A stretch of DNA of 64,000 bases from Devosia sp. FJ2-5-3 (lineage in GTDB: Bacteria > Pseudomonadota > Alphaproteobacteria > Rhizobiales > Devosiaceae), in contig NZ_CP104007.1 of the NCBI RefSeq assembly GCF_029201545.1, forward strand, positions 1,646,501-1,710,500, written 5' to 3'. Shown in pieces: positions 1 to 9,672 of this stretch. Below the pieces are notes generated by a model, which was not told where the DNA came from, did not search any database, and was given only the letters and a program-made list of their open reading frames with translations. How positions within the stretch are numbered: the first letter of the stretch is position 1; each line of letters opens with the position of its first letter. The translations under genes and the position numbers were made by a program.

Positions 1-551
1 GGATTGCGGCCGACACCTTCAACGCCGAACTCGGCGATGGCCTTTGGCGAAATGATCATGCCGCCGCGATCCATAAGGAGCGAGGTGAGCACGGAGTACG
101 GCCGGTCGACATGCAGTGCGACGGTGAACTCGTCTACCACCTCGACCTCGGTGACCGGGTTGAGGTCGGCCTGCTTGCCCGAGCTTTGATAAAACTCGAT
201 GCTCGTCTTGACCGCCTCGGCATTGAAGGGCTCGCCGTCGTGGAATGTCACACCCTGGCGCAGCTTGAGGACGAGAGTCCTGTTTTCGTCCGCCCATTCG
301 AAAGACTCCGCAAGCATTGGGCGCGGTTCGAGCGTTGCGGGGTCGAAATCCAGCAGGCGATCATAGACGGTGTAAAGGAAATGGATATCGCCGCCCGACA
401 GGCCGTTTGCTGGGTCAAGGGTCGTGGGCTCCTCTCCCACGCCGATGACGGCAATGTTGGTGTCAGGCCCGGCATATGCCGCCGGGGCTGACACTATCGT
501 GGCGAAAGTGGCTGCAAGTAACAGACTTGCAGTAATTTGCTTCAGTCTCAT
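1..551 (-). CDS. ABC transporter substrate-binding protein, dipeptide/oligopeptide type (SBP family 5), partial
   Basis: This is the N-terminal 183 codons of a periplasmic solute-binding protein; the gene runs off the left edge of the window. The first ~28 residues form a Sec signal peptide (MRLKQ, hydrophobic core, then APAAYA). The mature start contains the family 5 hallmark EEPTTLDPANG, followed by YDRLLDFDP, LRQGVTFHDGEPFNAE and DRGGMIISPKA, as in DppA/OppA/NikA-like proteins. The ATG at 551 is preceded by GGGAGGAAG and forms an ATGA overlap with the oppF stop, so the binding protein is translated last in the visible operon. Permease genes are not in the window and may lie further left. 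The ligand cannot be read from this fragment. Confidence 0.93.
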   Translation of the reverse strand, partial: MRLKQITASLLLAATFATIVSAPAAYAGPDTNIAVIGVGEEPTTLDPANGLSGGDIHFLYTVYDRLLDFDPATLEPRPMLAESFEWADENRTLVLKLRQGVTFHDGEPFNAEAVKTSIEFYQSSGKQADLNPVTEVEVVDEFTVALHVDRPYSVLTSLLMDRGGMIISPKAIAEFGVEGVGRN

Positions 552-1543
552 GTTCTTCCTCCCTCAGAAAGTAGATCGTCGATTTCTTGGATGCGGTGGC
601 AAGCGACTTGCCGACCGGAATAGGCGGTTAGCTCGGGCACCGTTGTGCGGCAGACATCGGCCACGAATGGGCACCGCCGATGGAAACGGCAGCCTGGTGG
701 CGGGGCCCCGGCATCATCAGCCTCGCCCTGCGCAACCACCGTCGCCGCGCGGGGTTTGCCGATAGTGGGTACCGCGCCGACCAGGGCCCTGGTGTAGGGG
801 TGCTTGGGCTGCTGGACGACCTCCCGCACGGGGCCATTTTCGACCAGTTTTCCGAGGTACAGCACGGCAACATGGGTGGCGATCTGCACCACCGCACCCA
901 TGTCGTGGGTGATGAAAAGATAAGTCAGTTCCCGGCTCTGCTTCAGGCGGCTCAACAGCCCCAGGATCTCGTTGCGGACCGACAGATCGAGTGCGGACAC
1001 CGCTTCATCGAGCGCGATGATGGTCGGCTCGGCCGCGAGCGCCCGGGCTATGTTGACACGTTGGCGCTGTCCGCCAGAGAGCTGATGGGGGTAGCGGTCC
1101 AGAAACTCTGCAGGCAGGCCGATGTCATCAAGGATTTTGGCAGCCAGGGTCCGGAGTTCCGTGCCGCGACGCTTCTGCATCAGGCGATAGGGCTCGCTGA
1201 TAATGCGCCAGATGGGCCAACGCGGATTGAGCGCTCCGCCAGAGTCCTGGACGACCATCTGGATACCGGCGGCGCCCGCGTCCCTTGCCGTCATGCCGCC
1301 TTGCTGGAGTTCCACGCCCGCAACCTGCACGCGGCCCATGGTCGATGGGACCAGCCCGCAAACCGCACGGGCGAAGGTCGATTTGCCAGAGCCCGACTCG
1401 CCGATGAGCGCCAGGGTCGACCGCGCCGGCAGGCTTATGCTGACATTGCTGATGGCCTGGACATCAGAAGCGCGCGGCCGCTTGAAACGAACGACGAGGT
1501 CGTCGACGGACAGGGCGATTGACCCGTGGGCTTCGCTGGTCAT
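548..1543 (-). CDS. oppF: Oligopeptide/dipeptide ABC transporter ATP-binding protein (OppF/DppF type)
   Basis: Cytoplasmic ATPase subunit, about 331 residues, energising uptake of a peptide-like solute. Visible motifs are Walker A GESGSGKSTF, the ABC signature LSGGQRQRVNIARAL, Walker B TIIALDEAVSALD and the switch histidine in FITHD. The C-terminal oligopeptide-transporter extension has the cysteine-containing GCRFHRRCPF segment. The start is placed at the ATG at 1543 because it makes an ATGA overlap with the upstream oppD stop; an upstream in-frame start at 1576 would lie inside oppD. It overlaps the binding-protein gene in the same way, so three genes are translationally coupled. Substrate is unknown. 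Confidence 0.93.
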   Translation of the reverse strand: MTSEAHGSIALSVDDLVVRFKRPRASDVQAISNVSISLPARSTLALIGESGSGKSTFARAVCGLVPSTMGRVQVAGVELQQGGMTARDAGAAGIQMVVQDSGGALNPRWPIWRIISEPYRLMQKRRGTELRTLAAKILDDIGLPAEFLDRYPHQLSGGQRQRVNIARALAAEPTIIALDEAVSALDLSVRNEILGLLSRLKQSRELTYLFITHDMGAVVQIATHVAVLYLGKLVENGPVREVVQQPKHPYTRALVGAVPTIGKPRAATVVAQGEADDAGAPPPGCRFHRRCPFVADVCRTTVPELTAYSGRQVACHRIQEIDDLLSEGGRT

Positions 1544-2502
1544 TGGATAACTCCCACATCGTCGACGAGGACACATCGGACGCCGCGCCCGTTATCCACC
1601 TCTCGAAGGGCCTGTGGCTCGACGCATCGGTCGTGTGCATGCGGGCAGCGGTTCCGGAACCGGCACCCATCCGGCCATCGACCTGCGAGCGGCGGCTGGC
1701 CCGGTATGCCTTGAAGCAGAACGCCGACTTCCGACATGTCCGGCGTGGCCCCCACAAGAGCGGCGGTGTAGGGATGACGCGGGCGATAGATGATGTCTGC
1801 GGCCGTGCCCACTTCGACGACCTGCCCAGCATAGAAGACGGCGATGCGATCGCATGTCTCGGCAATCAGTCCCAGATCGTGGGATACGAAGATGACGGTA
1901 AGGTTTTCTTCCGCCGCGAGCTTGAGCAGCAGGTCGACGATCTGCGCCTGGATCGTCACGTCCAGGGCGGTGGTGGGTTCGTCGGCAATCAGCAGGCGTG
2001 CCCCCGAAGCCAGGGCCATCGCGATCATGACCCGCTGGCACATGCCGCCGGAGAATTGATGGGGATAGGCGCGGGAGCGTTGCTCGGGGTCGGGAATTCC
2101 GACTCGACGCAGGAGCTCAAGCATACGGTCCTTCAGGGCCTGGCCCCGCAATTGCGTATTCGCGCGAACGACTGCTTCGATCTGTTCACCGACGGTGAAG
2201 ACCGGGTTCAGGGCGCTGGCCGGCTCCTGAAAGATCACCGTCACCAGCCGACCGCGCACCTGGCGCATTTCGTGTTCGGTGAGGACAGTAAGTTCCTGCC
2301 CATCCAGAGCGATTTGACCGCTGATGGACAATTGTCGCGGCAGCAGGCGTGGAATTGCCAGGCCCGTCAACGTCTTGCCACTACCGCTCTCGCCGACGAT
2401 CCCGAAGATCTCCCCGGCCTTCACCTCGAACGAAATCGGGCCCACCAGATGTTGGGCGGCATATTTGGTTGAGATGCACACTCCCTCGAGTTTGAGCACC
2501 AT
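1540..2502 (-). CDS. oppD: Oligopeptide/dipeptide ABC transporter ATP-binding protein (OppD/DppD type)
   Basis: Partner ATPase of the OppF-like subunit, about 320 residues. Motifs are Walker A GESGSGKTLT, signature FSGGMCQRVMIAMAL, Walker B RLLIADEPTTALD and switch FVSHD, ending in the peptide-transporter C-terminal domain (GCRFRNRCPH). It is the first gene of the operon inside the window. ATG 2502 is preceded by GGGGGAGG only two bases away, so GTG 2499 or GTG 2520 could be the true start. A palindrome at 2564-2577 lies about 60 bp upstream and may be the operator for the whole operon. Confidence 0.92.
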   Translation of the reverse strand: MVLKLEGVCISTKYAAQHLVGPISFEVKAGEIFGIVGESGSGKTLTGLAIPRLLPRQLSISGQIALDGQELTVLTEHEMRQVRGRLVTVIFQEPASALNPVFTVGEQIEAVVRANTQLRGQALKDRMLELLRRVGIPDPEQRSRAYPHQFSGGMCQRVMIAMALASGARLLIADEPTTALDVTIQAQIVDLLLKLAAEENLTVIFVSHDLGLIAETCDRIAVFYAGQVVEVGTAADIIYRPRHPYTAALVGATPDMSEVGVLLQGIPGQPPLAGRWPDGCRFRNRCPHAHDRCVEPQALREVDNGRGVRCVLVDDVGVIQ

Positions 2503-2986
2503 GTCCTCCCCCTGACGCACGTGCTTTTCGCATCTTGGCGCCCGCTCGCGGCAATCGCGAATAATGTTCTACAACATAACAATTATACGAAGGCGCGCAA
2601 GCGCCAACCCGTAGCCGGAGCTAGTTATTTAGTCGATGGTCCTGTCGAAGAAAAAATGTGTCGTGTGAATAGTTTAACGTTCCATCGGCCGAGGCCCGCA
2701 CGCAGCCCTTGCAAAGATAAGTTCTTCGATGTGATGACTGTCAGCCACTGCGATGTCAGCCGGGACTCACAGGTGGTCGCTTATGTCGGGCTGCCGACGA
2801 TCGCGAAATCTGGCTGCCGGGCCTGGCGGCGCGCGCGTCTGTCAGGCCGATAGGAGGTCGATCGATCGCCTTTGTGGCCAATCTGCGCCTTATGAGCCCC
2901 CACCGGTTCAAAACATTACCCAAACGATTGCGTTGCTCTGCGTAATTGTGCCTAATCTGTGGCGGGGACTAGTGGGGCAGATCCGA
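2503..2986. other. Intergenic region upstream of the opp-like operon
   Basis: About 480 bases without a convincing gene. The part next to oppD is AT-rich and holds the palindrome at 2564-2577. Open frames crossing this stretch have poor composition and no ribosome binding sites. The plus-strand frame becomes protein-like only from 2987 onward. Confidence 0.5.
2564..2577. promoter_or_regulatory. Candidate operator: 14-bp palindrome upstream of oppD
   Basis: ATGTT-ctac-AACAT is a perfect inverted repeat about 60 bp upstream of oppD. On the minus strand it reads ATGTTGTAGAACAT. Short palindromes of this look are bound by FCD-type GntR repressors. No regulator gene is adjacent, so the protein is unknown. 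Confidence 0.4.
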
Positions 2987-3301
2987 ATGATCGCAAACTT
3001 CCGTTTTTCCGAAAGACCGCCGTCTGAGCACATCGTTCTGGATTTGGCCTGGTCTGAAGATGGGCCAGTGGGCAGGGTGAGAACACCTCAGCACCTGTTT
3101 GGCATGCTTGAACACATGGGCATGTCGCCCAAAAAGAATGACGAATATATGCGTCTGCCTATCGCCTTGGGTTATGGGGTCATGGTGGCAGGCGTGACCG
3201 CAGCATCGCTGGTGGTGTCGGGGGACGCGACGGCATGGCCACCCAAATGGGGCGATCTGGTCGGTGCCGAGCAAAACAAAAGACAAGTTTATCACGCCTG
3301 A
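2987..3301 (+). CDS. Hypothetical protein with one hydrophobic segment
   Basis: A 104-residue frame beginning MIANFRFSERP. I do not recognise a family. It looks protein-like from this ATG onward: a charged N-terminal part (IVLDLAWSEDGPVGRV), an amphipathic stretch, one hydrophobic segment (LPIALGYGVMVAGVTAAS) and a polar tail. Upstream in the same frame the composition turns random, so the start is placed here. The ribosome binding site is weak (GGGGCAG). It sits between the opp-like operon and the TerC gene and is not clearly in an operon. Confidence 0.4.
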   Translation: MIANFRFSERPPSEHIVLDLAWSEDGPVGRVRTPQHLFGMLEHMGMSPKKNDEYMRLPIALGYGVMVAGVTAASLVVSGDATAWPPKWGDLVGAEQNKRQVYHA

Positions 3302-3432
3302 TCGGTAATCGACCGCGCCGATCGGTACGGACGCTCAAATTTCGGGCGTGATGCGACAATTTGCTTTTTTGCGCCTATTCTGAGGCGTATAGGCGAGCGC
3401 GTGCTTTGCACCCTCCTGAAAGTGAAATCTCC

Positions 3433-4131
3433 ATGTTCGGAATTGATCCGAGTTTCTTTAGCTCGCTCGCGCAGGTGATCCTGATTGATCTGGTCCTTGC
3501 TGGCGATAACGCCGTCGTTATCGGCCTTGCTGCCGCAGGCCTGGCCTCGGATGTGCGCAAGCGCGCCATCCTCATCGGCATTCTGGCGGCAACTGTACTG
3601 CGCATATTCTTTGCGCTGATCACAACCCAACTGCTCTCTCTGGGGGGCGGCCTCCTGGTGGCCGGCGGCATTCTGCTGCTCTGGGTCTGCTGGAAGATGT
3701 ATCGTGAACTCACGGTCTCGTTCGAGGAGGAGCACGAGGCGACAGAGGCCCTGTCTGACGCCGATTACAATTCGGACGGCAGCGTTGCTGGCAAGGCTCC
3801 GCGCAAGACCCTGCGCCAGGCCGTCATCCAGATCATCATTGCCGACGTTTCAATGTCGCTGGACAATGTTCTGGCGGTCGCTGGTGCTGCCCAGCACCAT
3901 TTCGAAGCCCTGATCTTCGGCCTGGCGCTGTCTGTGATCCTGATGGGTGTGGCGGCAAGCTATATCGCCCGCCTGCTTCATCGGTTCCACTGGATCGCCT
4001 GGGTCGGCCTGGCCATCATCCTGTTTGTCGCGGTGCGCATGGTGCTCGAAGGGGCAGGGGCGTTTATCGCCATCCCCGAAATCCCGCTGCTCTATACGCC
4101 GCATGCGGCCGGCGCGGCGGTTGCGCATTAG
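3433..4131 (+). CDS. TerC/YjbE family integral membrane protein
   Basis: A 232-residue polytopic inner-membrane protein of the TerC superfamily, YjbE branch. The diagnostic acidic membrane motifs are LIDLVLAGDNAVVIGLA near residue 20 and DVSMSLDNVLAVAGAA in the second half. These are the paired Asp/Asn motifs thought to carry metal ions; several members export manganese. Seven or so hydrophobic segments are visible, with an acidic cytoplasmic loop in the middle (EEEHEATEALSDADYNSD). The in-frame sequence before ATG 3433 is not membrane-like, so the longer frame was trimmed. Metal specificity is inferred from the family only. I looked for a yybP-ykoY manganese riboswitch upstream and could not support one. 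Confidence 0.85.
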   Translation: MFGIDPSFFSSLAQVILIDLVLAGDNAVVIGLAAAGLASDVRKRAILIGILAATVLRIFFALITTQLLSLGGGLLVAGGILLLWVCWKMYRELTVSFEEEHEATEALSDADYNSDGSVAGKAPRKTLRQAVIQIIIADVSMSLDNVLAVAGAAQHHFEALIFGLALSVILMGVAASYIARLLHRFHWIAWVGLAIILFVAVRMVLEGAGAFIAIPEIPLLYTPHAAGAAVAH

Positions 4132-4243
4132 GCTCTGCTAAACCAAAGGGGCAATTTGGGCGCATTTGTATGCGGCCAATAGCAATTTGCTCATTCCAGC
4201 CCACTAGACTTCCCCGCATCATACTCATGGTGCGGGGATTTTC

Positions 4244-5419
4244 ATGTCCGTCATTGCCGATCGCCTGAGCGCATCCGATGCCGGGCCCAAGCGTGCCGCG
4301 TCCCCGGTCGTGCTGCCCAAGTTGAAAGTTGAGCGCATTTCCGGCGCCGATTGGGACGAGATCATTTCCGGCTTCGACGAAGTCTGCCAGGAGCAGATGT
4401 TCGCCTTTTCGGCCGTGCACTGGCCAGGGGTGACCCTCGAGCCGACGCTGTTCTCGCTCGACGGTACAATCGTCGGCGGCGCCCTCATCATGGTGCAGCC
4501 CTTGCCCCTGCGCCTCGCAAACATGGCCGTGCTGAAATGGGCGCCCATGCTGGCCGATGCGACCCGAGTGGATGCGGAAGCCATTCGCCAGGCGATGGTA
4601 GAGGCCGTCATCGCTGAATATTCGGCGGCCCGCCGCATGATGGTGTCGGTCCTGCTCGCGGCATCTACCCACGAGATGCACCCGGCGTATCAGGCGCTTC
4701 GACACAATGGGTTTCGTCGCGGATCAACCCTGCTTTTTCCGAACCGGTATCTGGTCCGCCTGCGGCTTTCGGACGCCGAGCAGCGCAAGAGCCTGCACCA
4801 GAAGTGGCGGTATCACCTCAACAAGGCGGAAAAGGCCGGTCTGAGGTTCGAGCGGGTCGGCACGGAACATCTCGATATGTTCAAACAGCTGTACGCGGCC
4901 ATGACCGACCGCAAGCAGTTTCCAGATCATTCCGCCTATGAAACGCTCGACGCCTTGATGGGTGTCGACGAAAAGCTCCGACCGGAGCTGTTTCTCGTCT
5001 CTCTGGGCGAGGAGTGCGTGGCTGGGGCGCTGATCTTCAAGGCCGGCAAGCGCGCCGTCTATCTCTATGGCGCGACCAATGAAAAGGCGCTGCCCGTGCG
5101 CGCTGGTTATTTCATGCATTGGCACATCATTCGCTGGCTCCGCGACAATACCACCGCGGATTGGTACGACCTTGGCGGCACCGACGGCTTTCTCGGATTG
5201 CATCAGTTCAAAAAGGGCATGGTTGGGGAGGCCGGGCTCATTCGGCCCGTGCCGCCCGTCGTCAACTATGCCGACAGCAGACGCGCGCTGCTCTTCGGCA
5301 CGCTAGCGTTCCGGGGCCGGGACATGCTGCAGCATCTTCTCCGACATATCCGAAAACTCAGAAGCCCCAAGGCACAACCGGATCAGCCGCCGCACCGTCC
5401 GGAGGTCGATTTCCAATGA
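4244..5419 (+). CDS. FemAB-like / GNAT-fold acyltransferase
   Basis: A 391-residue cytoplasmic protein with the double-GNAT layout of FemAB-related proteins. The second half is most typical: KWRYHLNKAEKAGL, then ELFLVSLGEECVAGALIFKAGKRAVYLYGAT, YFMHWHIIRWLRD and YDLGGTDGFLGLHQFKKGMVG. Relatives add amino acids to peptidoglycan or act in polysaccharide and exosortase clusters. The gene overlaps the downstream flippase by ATGA, so the pair is probably translated together. That suggests modification of an envelope glycan or lipid-linked intermediate, which is an inference. The acceptor substrate is not identifiable. Confidence 0.75.
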   Translation: MSVIADRLSASDAGPKRAASPVVLPKLKVERISGADWDEIISGFDEVCQEQMFAFSAVHWPGVTLEPTLFSLDGTIVGGALIMVQPLPLRLANMAVLKWAPMLADATRVDAEAIRQAMVEAVIAEYSAARRMMVSVLLAASTHEMHPAYQALRHNGFRRGSTLLFPNRYLVRLRLSDAEQRKSLHQKWRYHLNKAEKAGLRFERVGTEHLDMFKQLYAAMTDRKQFPDHSAYETLDALMGVDEKLRPELFLVSLGEECVAGALIFKAGKRAVYLYGATNEKALPVRAGYFMHWHIIRWLRDNTTADWYDLGGTDGFLGLHQFKKGMVGEAGLIRPVPPVVNYADSRRALLFGTLAFRGRDMLQHLLRHIRKLRSPKAQPDQPPHRPEVDFQ

Positions 5420-6732
5420 GTCTGGGGCGGAAACTGGCGTCCCAATCGAGCGTCATCTTCGGGGCGCGACTATTCGGAGCGGGATTGATCTTCCTCGTCC
5501 AGGCGCTGATCGCCCGGATGTGGGGGGCGCCCCTGCTTGGCGAGTTCCTCATCGTCGTCGCCAGCGTCAATCTCATCTCGGTGGCAATGCCGCTGGGCTT
5601 CCACACTGTGGGGACTTACTTCGCCGCAGAATACCGGGCGCGCGGAGACCGGCGCCAGCTCGCCGCCTTTCTGACCAGGGCCTATCTGCACGTGGTGGTC
5701 GCTTTCGCCCTTCTCGTCCTTCTGGGGCCATGGATTCTTGACCGTGTGGGCCAAGGGCAGGGCACTGTCGCTCGCCACTTTATCCCCGTGGCCATGCTGA
5801 CGCTGGGCACGGCGATCGTCTACGTCAACAGTGCCCTCCTCATAGGATTGAAGCGTCCCTTTGCAGGGTTCTTCGCCGATACGCTGCTCCGTCCCATGAT
5901 CGTGATGGCGGCCTTTCTGTCCGTTATGTCCGCCAGTGTGGCCGAAAGTGGCTTCACCACCATGCTTTGGATCATTGGTGCGGGCTATGTGGCTGTCTCC
6001 ATCGTGCAATTCGTCTTCGTCATGACGAGCCTCAAGCGAATTCCGAGCGAGGCGCCCCTACGGCCGCTGGAGAGCGCCCGGTGGTGGCGATTTGCCTTGC
6101 CCTGGGTGTTGATCAGCATTGCCACCGATTTCTTCTTCGATATCGACCTGTTGCTGCTCAGCCACAGCCTCAGCCACGAGGACCTCGCCATATTCGGCGT
6201 TTGTGCACGCATCTTCTCCCTGGCCTCATTCGGGGTTGCCGCCGTCTACGCGGTGACCTTGCCGGACATGTTCGAGAGTGAGGCGCGCGCCGATCGAGCC
6301 GATTTTCATCGCAAGGTGGGTGAGGCCAACATGGTGGCAAGTCTGATCGCCCTGGCGCTTTTTGCCGTGCTGCTGGTTCTTGCGCCGTTCGCACTGCAGC
6401 TTTTCGGACCTGCCTTCACGGCTGGCGCCGTCCCACTGGCAATACTCTGCCTTGGCTTGATCGTCCGCTCGGCGTTCGGCCCGGCCTCGCTGGTCCTGTC
6501 GATTCATGACAGGCCATGGGCCAGCCTGCCCGCCATCGGCATTGGCCTCGCCTGCCTTGTTGTCGGCAACCTGCTTCTGGTCCCTGGTTTTGGCCTTATG
6601 GGCGCCGCCTGTTCGGCTTTGATCGCCATCACGATCTGGTCGTTTGCCCTGTGGCTGACGGTGCGTTGGACAGCCGGGGTCGATGTATCGATCATGCAGT
6701 GGTTCCGCACGCGGCGCGCGGCAACTGCCTGA
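5416..6732 (+). CDS. Polysaccharide flippase, Wzx-like (MOP superfamily)
   Basis: A 438-residue membrane protein with about 12-14 hydrophobic segments and few charged residues. It opens SQSSVIFGARLFGAG and contains the regularly spaced helices of oligosaccharide flippases in the MATE/MOP superfamily. Members move lipid-linked saccharides across the inner membrane. The start is the ATG overlapping the preceding stop codon (ATGA). The pairing with a FemAB-like transferase suggests an envelope polysaccharide or glycolipid pathway, but no glycosyltransferase genes are nearby. Confidence 0.82.
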   Translation: MSLGRKLASQSSVIFGARLFGAGLIFLVQALIARMWGAPLLGEFLIVVASVNLISVAMPLGFHTVGTYFAAEYRARGDRRQLAAFLTRAYLHVVVAFALLVLLGPWILDRVGQGQGTVARHFIPVAMLTLGTAIVYVNSALLIGLKRPFAGFFADTLLRPMIVMAAFLSVMSASVAESGFTTMLWIIGAGYVAVSIVQFVFVMTSLKRIPSEAPLRPLESARWWRFALPWVLISIATDFFFDIDLLLLSHSLSHEDLAIFGVCARIFSLASFGVAAVYAVTLPDMFESEARADRADFHRKVGEANMVASLIALALFAVLLVLAPFALQLFGPAFTAGAVPLAILCLGLIVRSAFGPASLVLSIHDRPWASLPAIGIGLACLVVGNLLLVPGFGLMGAACSALIAITIWSFALWLTVRWTAGVDVSIMQWFRTRRAATA

Positions 6733-6742
6733 CCCCTGCCAC

Positions 6743-7315
6743 TTATGCGGAGGCGCCAACCAGCCTCTTCATCTGCTGCTTCAGTCGACCCAGGCGCCCG
6801 ATATTGACCCCGCTGTCATACTCCCCGGGCTGGCGCGAGTAGAACTTCTCGATCAGCAGATAGTCCTCGCCGAAGATGTGCTGCTCGAGCAGCGCGGTTT
6901 CCCGGTAGCCATAGCGCTTGAGCAACATGCGGGCGACCTCGTTCTCGGGGCGCACGAAGGTGAAGGCTTTGTGGAAGCGCTGATTGTCCCAATGGCCGTC
7001 GAAGGCCCGCATCCCGAACATGCCCAGTTTGGTCTGGCGGTGCGATGGGAAGACCCAGCTCCAGTACCGAAAGACCGCGCCGCATTCGGGGCCGGAGATC
7101 ATGGCTCCCCCGGGCACGCCGTCAGCGCACATAATCATGATGTGCCAGGGGTCTATGGCAAGAAGGTTGTGGAGAAAATTCTTGTTCAGGCGAGCAGTTT
7201 CATGCGCCTTGAAGCGCTCGCTGTAGTGCGGTGAACTGCCGATGACGTCCACGAGTTCCTTGTGGATCAAGGCGATATCGGACGGCCCAGCGGCCCTGAT
7301 AGTCATTTCTGCCAT
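6743..7315 (-). CDS. GNAT family N-acetyltransferase-like protein
   Basis: A 190-residue protein with GNAT-like architecture: N-terminal [17 protein letters not shown], central strands, and a late segment [38 protein letters not shown] that matches the usual RYGF-type end of the fold. The acetyl-CoA pyrophosphate loop (Q/RxxGxG/A) is not obvious, so activity is uncertain. Its stop is only about 10 bp from the convergent flippase stop. ATG 7315 and ATG 7306 are both possible starts. It is divergent from acsA. Confidence 0.6.
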   Translation of the reverse strand: MAEMTIRAAGPSDIALIHKELVDVIGSSPHYSERFKAHETARLNKNFLHNLLAIDPWHIMIMCADGVPGGAMISGPECGAVFRYWSWVFPSHRQTKLGMFGMRAFDGHWDNQRFHKAFTFVRPENEVARMLLKRYGYRETALLEQHIFGEDYLLIEKFYSRQPGEYDSGVNIGRLGRLKQQMKRLVGASA

Positions 7316-7495
7316 GGTCGAGCCCCCATTACTTGTGTGCGCAGCTTAAGCCCTGTCGTGTTCAAGATTTCTGAACCGCGCAGGTTAAAAGAGCGTCGCG
7401 AAGTCGGGGCACCCTGCCTTTGTCTCATGTGGCAGGGCTTGCCGGGGGAGGGCGGGCTGATTAGAACGGTCACGGGAGAGACTAGGAGGATGACA

Positions 7496-9451
7496 ATGAG
7501 CGAACAGCTCTTGTTCCAGCCAAGTGCAGAAGCGCTCGCGCATACTCACACGACGGCCGAGAAGTACGATCAACTTTATGCCCGCTCGGTCACCGACCCG
7601 GATGGTTTCTGGGCAGAACAGGCCAAACGCCTGGACTGGATGACCTTTCCCACCAAGATCAAGAACACCACGTTCGAATATCCGGACGTCTCGATCAAGT
7701 GGTTCGAGGACGGCGTTCTCAACGTTGCGGCCAATTGCATTGACCGTCATCTGCTGGAGCGTGGCGATGATATCGCCATCATCTGGGAGCCGGACAATCC
7801 GGCGGACAAGGCCGAGTATATCAGCTACCGCACGCTGCACGAAAAAGTGTGCCGCTGCGCCAATGTTCTGAAGTCACTCGGCGTGAAGAAGGGTGACCGC
7901 GTCACCATCTACCTGCCGATGATTCCGCAGGCGGCGTACGCCATGCTGGCCTGTGCCCGCATTGGCGCGGTCCATTCCGTCGTGTTTGGCGGATTTTCCC
8001 CAGATTCGCTGGCCGGCCGCATCAATGACTGCGACAGCGCCGTGGTAATCACCGCCGACGAAGGTCGTCGTGGCGGCAAGACCGTGCCGCTCAAGGCCAA
8101 TGTCGACAAGGCACTCGAGGATTGCCCGGGCGTGCAGAAGGTTCTGGTCGTGCACAACACCGGTGCCGACGTGCCGATGAAGGGCAGCCGCGATGTGTGG
8201 TGGCATGAAGCCGCCGCTGGCGTCGAGCCCTTCCACGATCCTGAGCCGATGAATGCGGAAGATCCGCTCTTCATCCTCTACACCTCCGGTTCGACGGGTA
8301 AGCCCAAGGGCGTGATGCACACCCAGGGCGGGTATCTCACCTATACCTCGCTGACCCATGAGCTGAGCTTCGACTATAAGCGCGGCGAGGTGTTCTGGTG
8401 CACCGCTGACGTTGGCTGGATCACCGGCCACAGCTATATCGTCTATGGCCCCCTGGCCAATGGTGCGACGACGGTGATGTTCGAGGGCATTCCTTCGTGG
8501 CCCGACGCAAGCCGCTTCTGGCAGGTGGTAGAGCGTCACAAGGTCAATATTTTCCACACCGCGCCGACAGCCATTCGCTCGCTGATGGGTGCAGGGTCGG
8601 AGTTCGTGGACAAGCACGACATGCCCAGCCTGCGTCTCCTCGGCACAGTGGGCGAGCCGATCAACCCGGAAGCCTGGCTCTGGTACAACAACAAGGTTGG
8701 CAAGGGCCGCTGCACCATCGTCGATGCGTGGTGGCAGACGGAGACTGGCGGCCACATGATTGCGCCTTTCCCGGGCGCCACGCCGACCAAGCCGGGTTCG
8801 GCCACGGTGCCCTTCTATGGCATCCAGCCAGTCGTGCTCTCGCCCGAGGGCAAGCTGCAGGACCAGACCAAGGCCGAAGGCGTTCTGGCCATCAAGGATA
8901 GCTGGCCGGCACAGGCCCGCACCATCTGGGGCGATCATGGCCGGTTCGTTTCGACCTATTTCGAGACCTACAAGGGCTATTACTTCACCGGTGACGGCTG
9001 CCGCCGCGACGAGGACGGCTATTACTGGATCACCGGCCGCGTCGACGACGTGCTCAACGTCTCGGGCCACCGCCTGGGTACGGCCGAAGTGGAAAGCGCC
9101 CTGGTGGCGCATCCCAAAGTGTCCGAAGCGGCCGTCGTCGGCTTCCCGCACGATATCAAGGGGCAGGGCATATATTGCTACGTCACCCTGATGGCGGGCG
9201 AGGAATATGACGACGCCCTGCGTGGCGAGTTGCGCAACTGGGTTCGCAAGGAAATCGGCCCGATTGCGTCGCCGGACTTCATCCAGTGGGCTCCGGGCCT
9301 GCCGAAAACCCGGTCTGGCAAGATCATGCGCCGTATTCTGCGCAAGGTCGCCGAGAACGATTTTGGCGCGCTGGGAGACACGTCCACCCTTGCCGATCCC
9401 GGCGTGGTGGATGATCTGATCGCCAACCGGCAGAACCGTCCCGCCACCTAA
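7496..9451 (+). CDS. acsA: Acetyl-CoA synthetase (AMP-forming)
   Basis: Converts acetate, ATP and CoA to acetyl-CoA, AMP and pyrophosphate in the cytoplasm. The 651-residue length matches classical Acs. Adenylate-forming motifs are present: [50 protein letters not shown] and the C-terminal [10 protein letters not shown]. Lys609 in that last motif is the residue that protein acetylation silences in other bacteria, so post-translational control is likely conserved. ATG 7496 is chosen over ATG 7490 and longer frames because TAGGAGG ends six bases before it. A terminator follows at 9477-9513; it appears to be a single-gene unit. Confidence 0.97.
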   Translation: MSEQLLFQPSAEALAHTHTTAEKYDQLYARSVTDPDGFWAEQAKRLDWMTFPTKIKNTTFEYPDVSIKWFEDGVLNVAANCIDRHLLERGDDIAIIWEPDNPADKAEYISYRTLHEKVCRCANVLKSLGVKKGDRVTIYLPMIPQAAYAMLACARIGAVHSVVFGGFSPDSLAGRINDCDSAVVITADEGRRGGKTVPLKANVDKALEDCPGVQKVLVVHNTGADVPMKGSRDVWWHEAAAGVEPFHDPEPMNAEDPLFILYTSGSTGKPKGVMHTQGGYLTYTSLTHELSFDYKRGEVFWCTADVGWITGHSYIVYGPLANGATTVMFEGIPSWPDASRFWQVVERHKVNIFHTAPTAIRSLMGAGSEFVDKHDMPSLRLLGTVGEPINPEAWLWYNNKVGKGRCTIVDAWWQTETGGHMIAPFPGATPTKPGSATVPFYGIQPVVLSPEGKLQDQTKAEGVLAIKDSWPAQARTIWGDHGRFVSTYFETYKGYYFTGDGCRRDEDGYYWITGRVDDVLNVSGHRLGTAEVESALVAHPKVSEAAVVGFPHDIKGQGIYCYVTLMAGEEYDDALRGELRNWVRKEIGPIASPDFIQWAPGLPKTRSGKIMRRILRKVAENDFGALGDTSTLADPGVVDDLIANRQNRPAT

Positions 9452-9476
9452 GGCGGCTCGTTACCACAAACAATGC

Positions 9477-9513
9477 GGGCGGCTCCCTTTAGGGAAGCCG
9501 CCCGATTTCGTTT
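9477..9513 (+). terminator. Rho-independent terminator after acsA
   Basis: Near-perfect stem GGGCGGCTCCC / GGGAAGCCGCCC with a small loop and one bulge, followed by a T-rich tail about 26 bp after the acsA stop. Confidence 0.75.
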
Positions 9514-9672
9514 TAGTGCCGGCCGATCGGGGGGGGAACTATCGACCGAATGTTCGCCCGGGGATCATTGATCAACCGGCGCTCTGCCGCCACCCCTCTT
9601 TGGGGGCGGGATCATTGTCTTGCCGCGTTTATGCATTCACTGTCGGCCCATCGATTCCCCCGGAGTTCGCCC

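Noticed and set aside
3302..3432. Possible yybP-ykoY manganese riboswitch before the TerC/YjbE gene
   Set aside because: The leader is short, and the conserved internal-loop sequences of that riboswitch could not be found.
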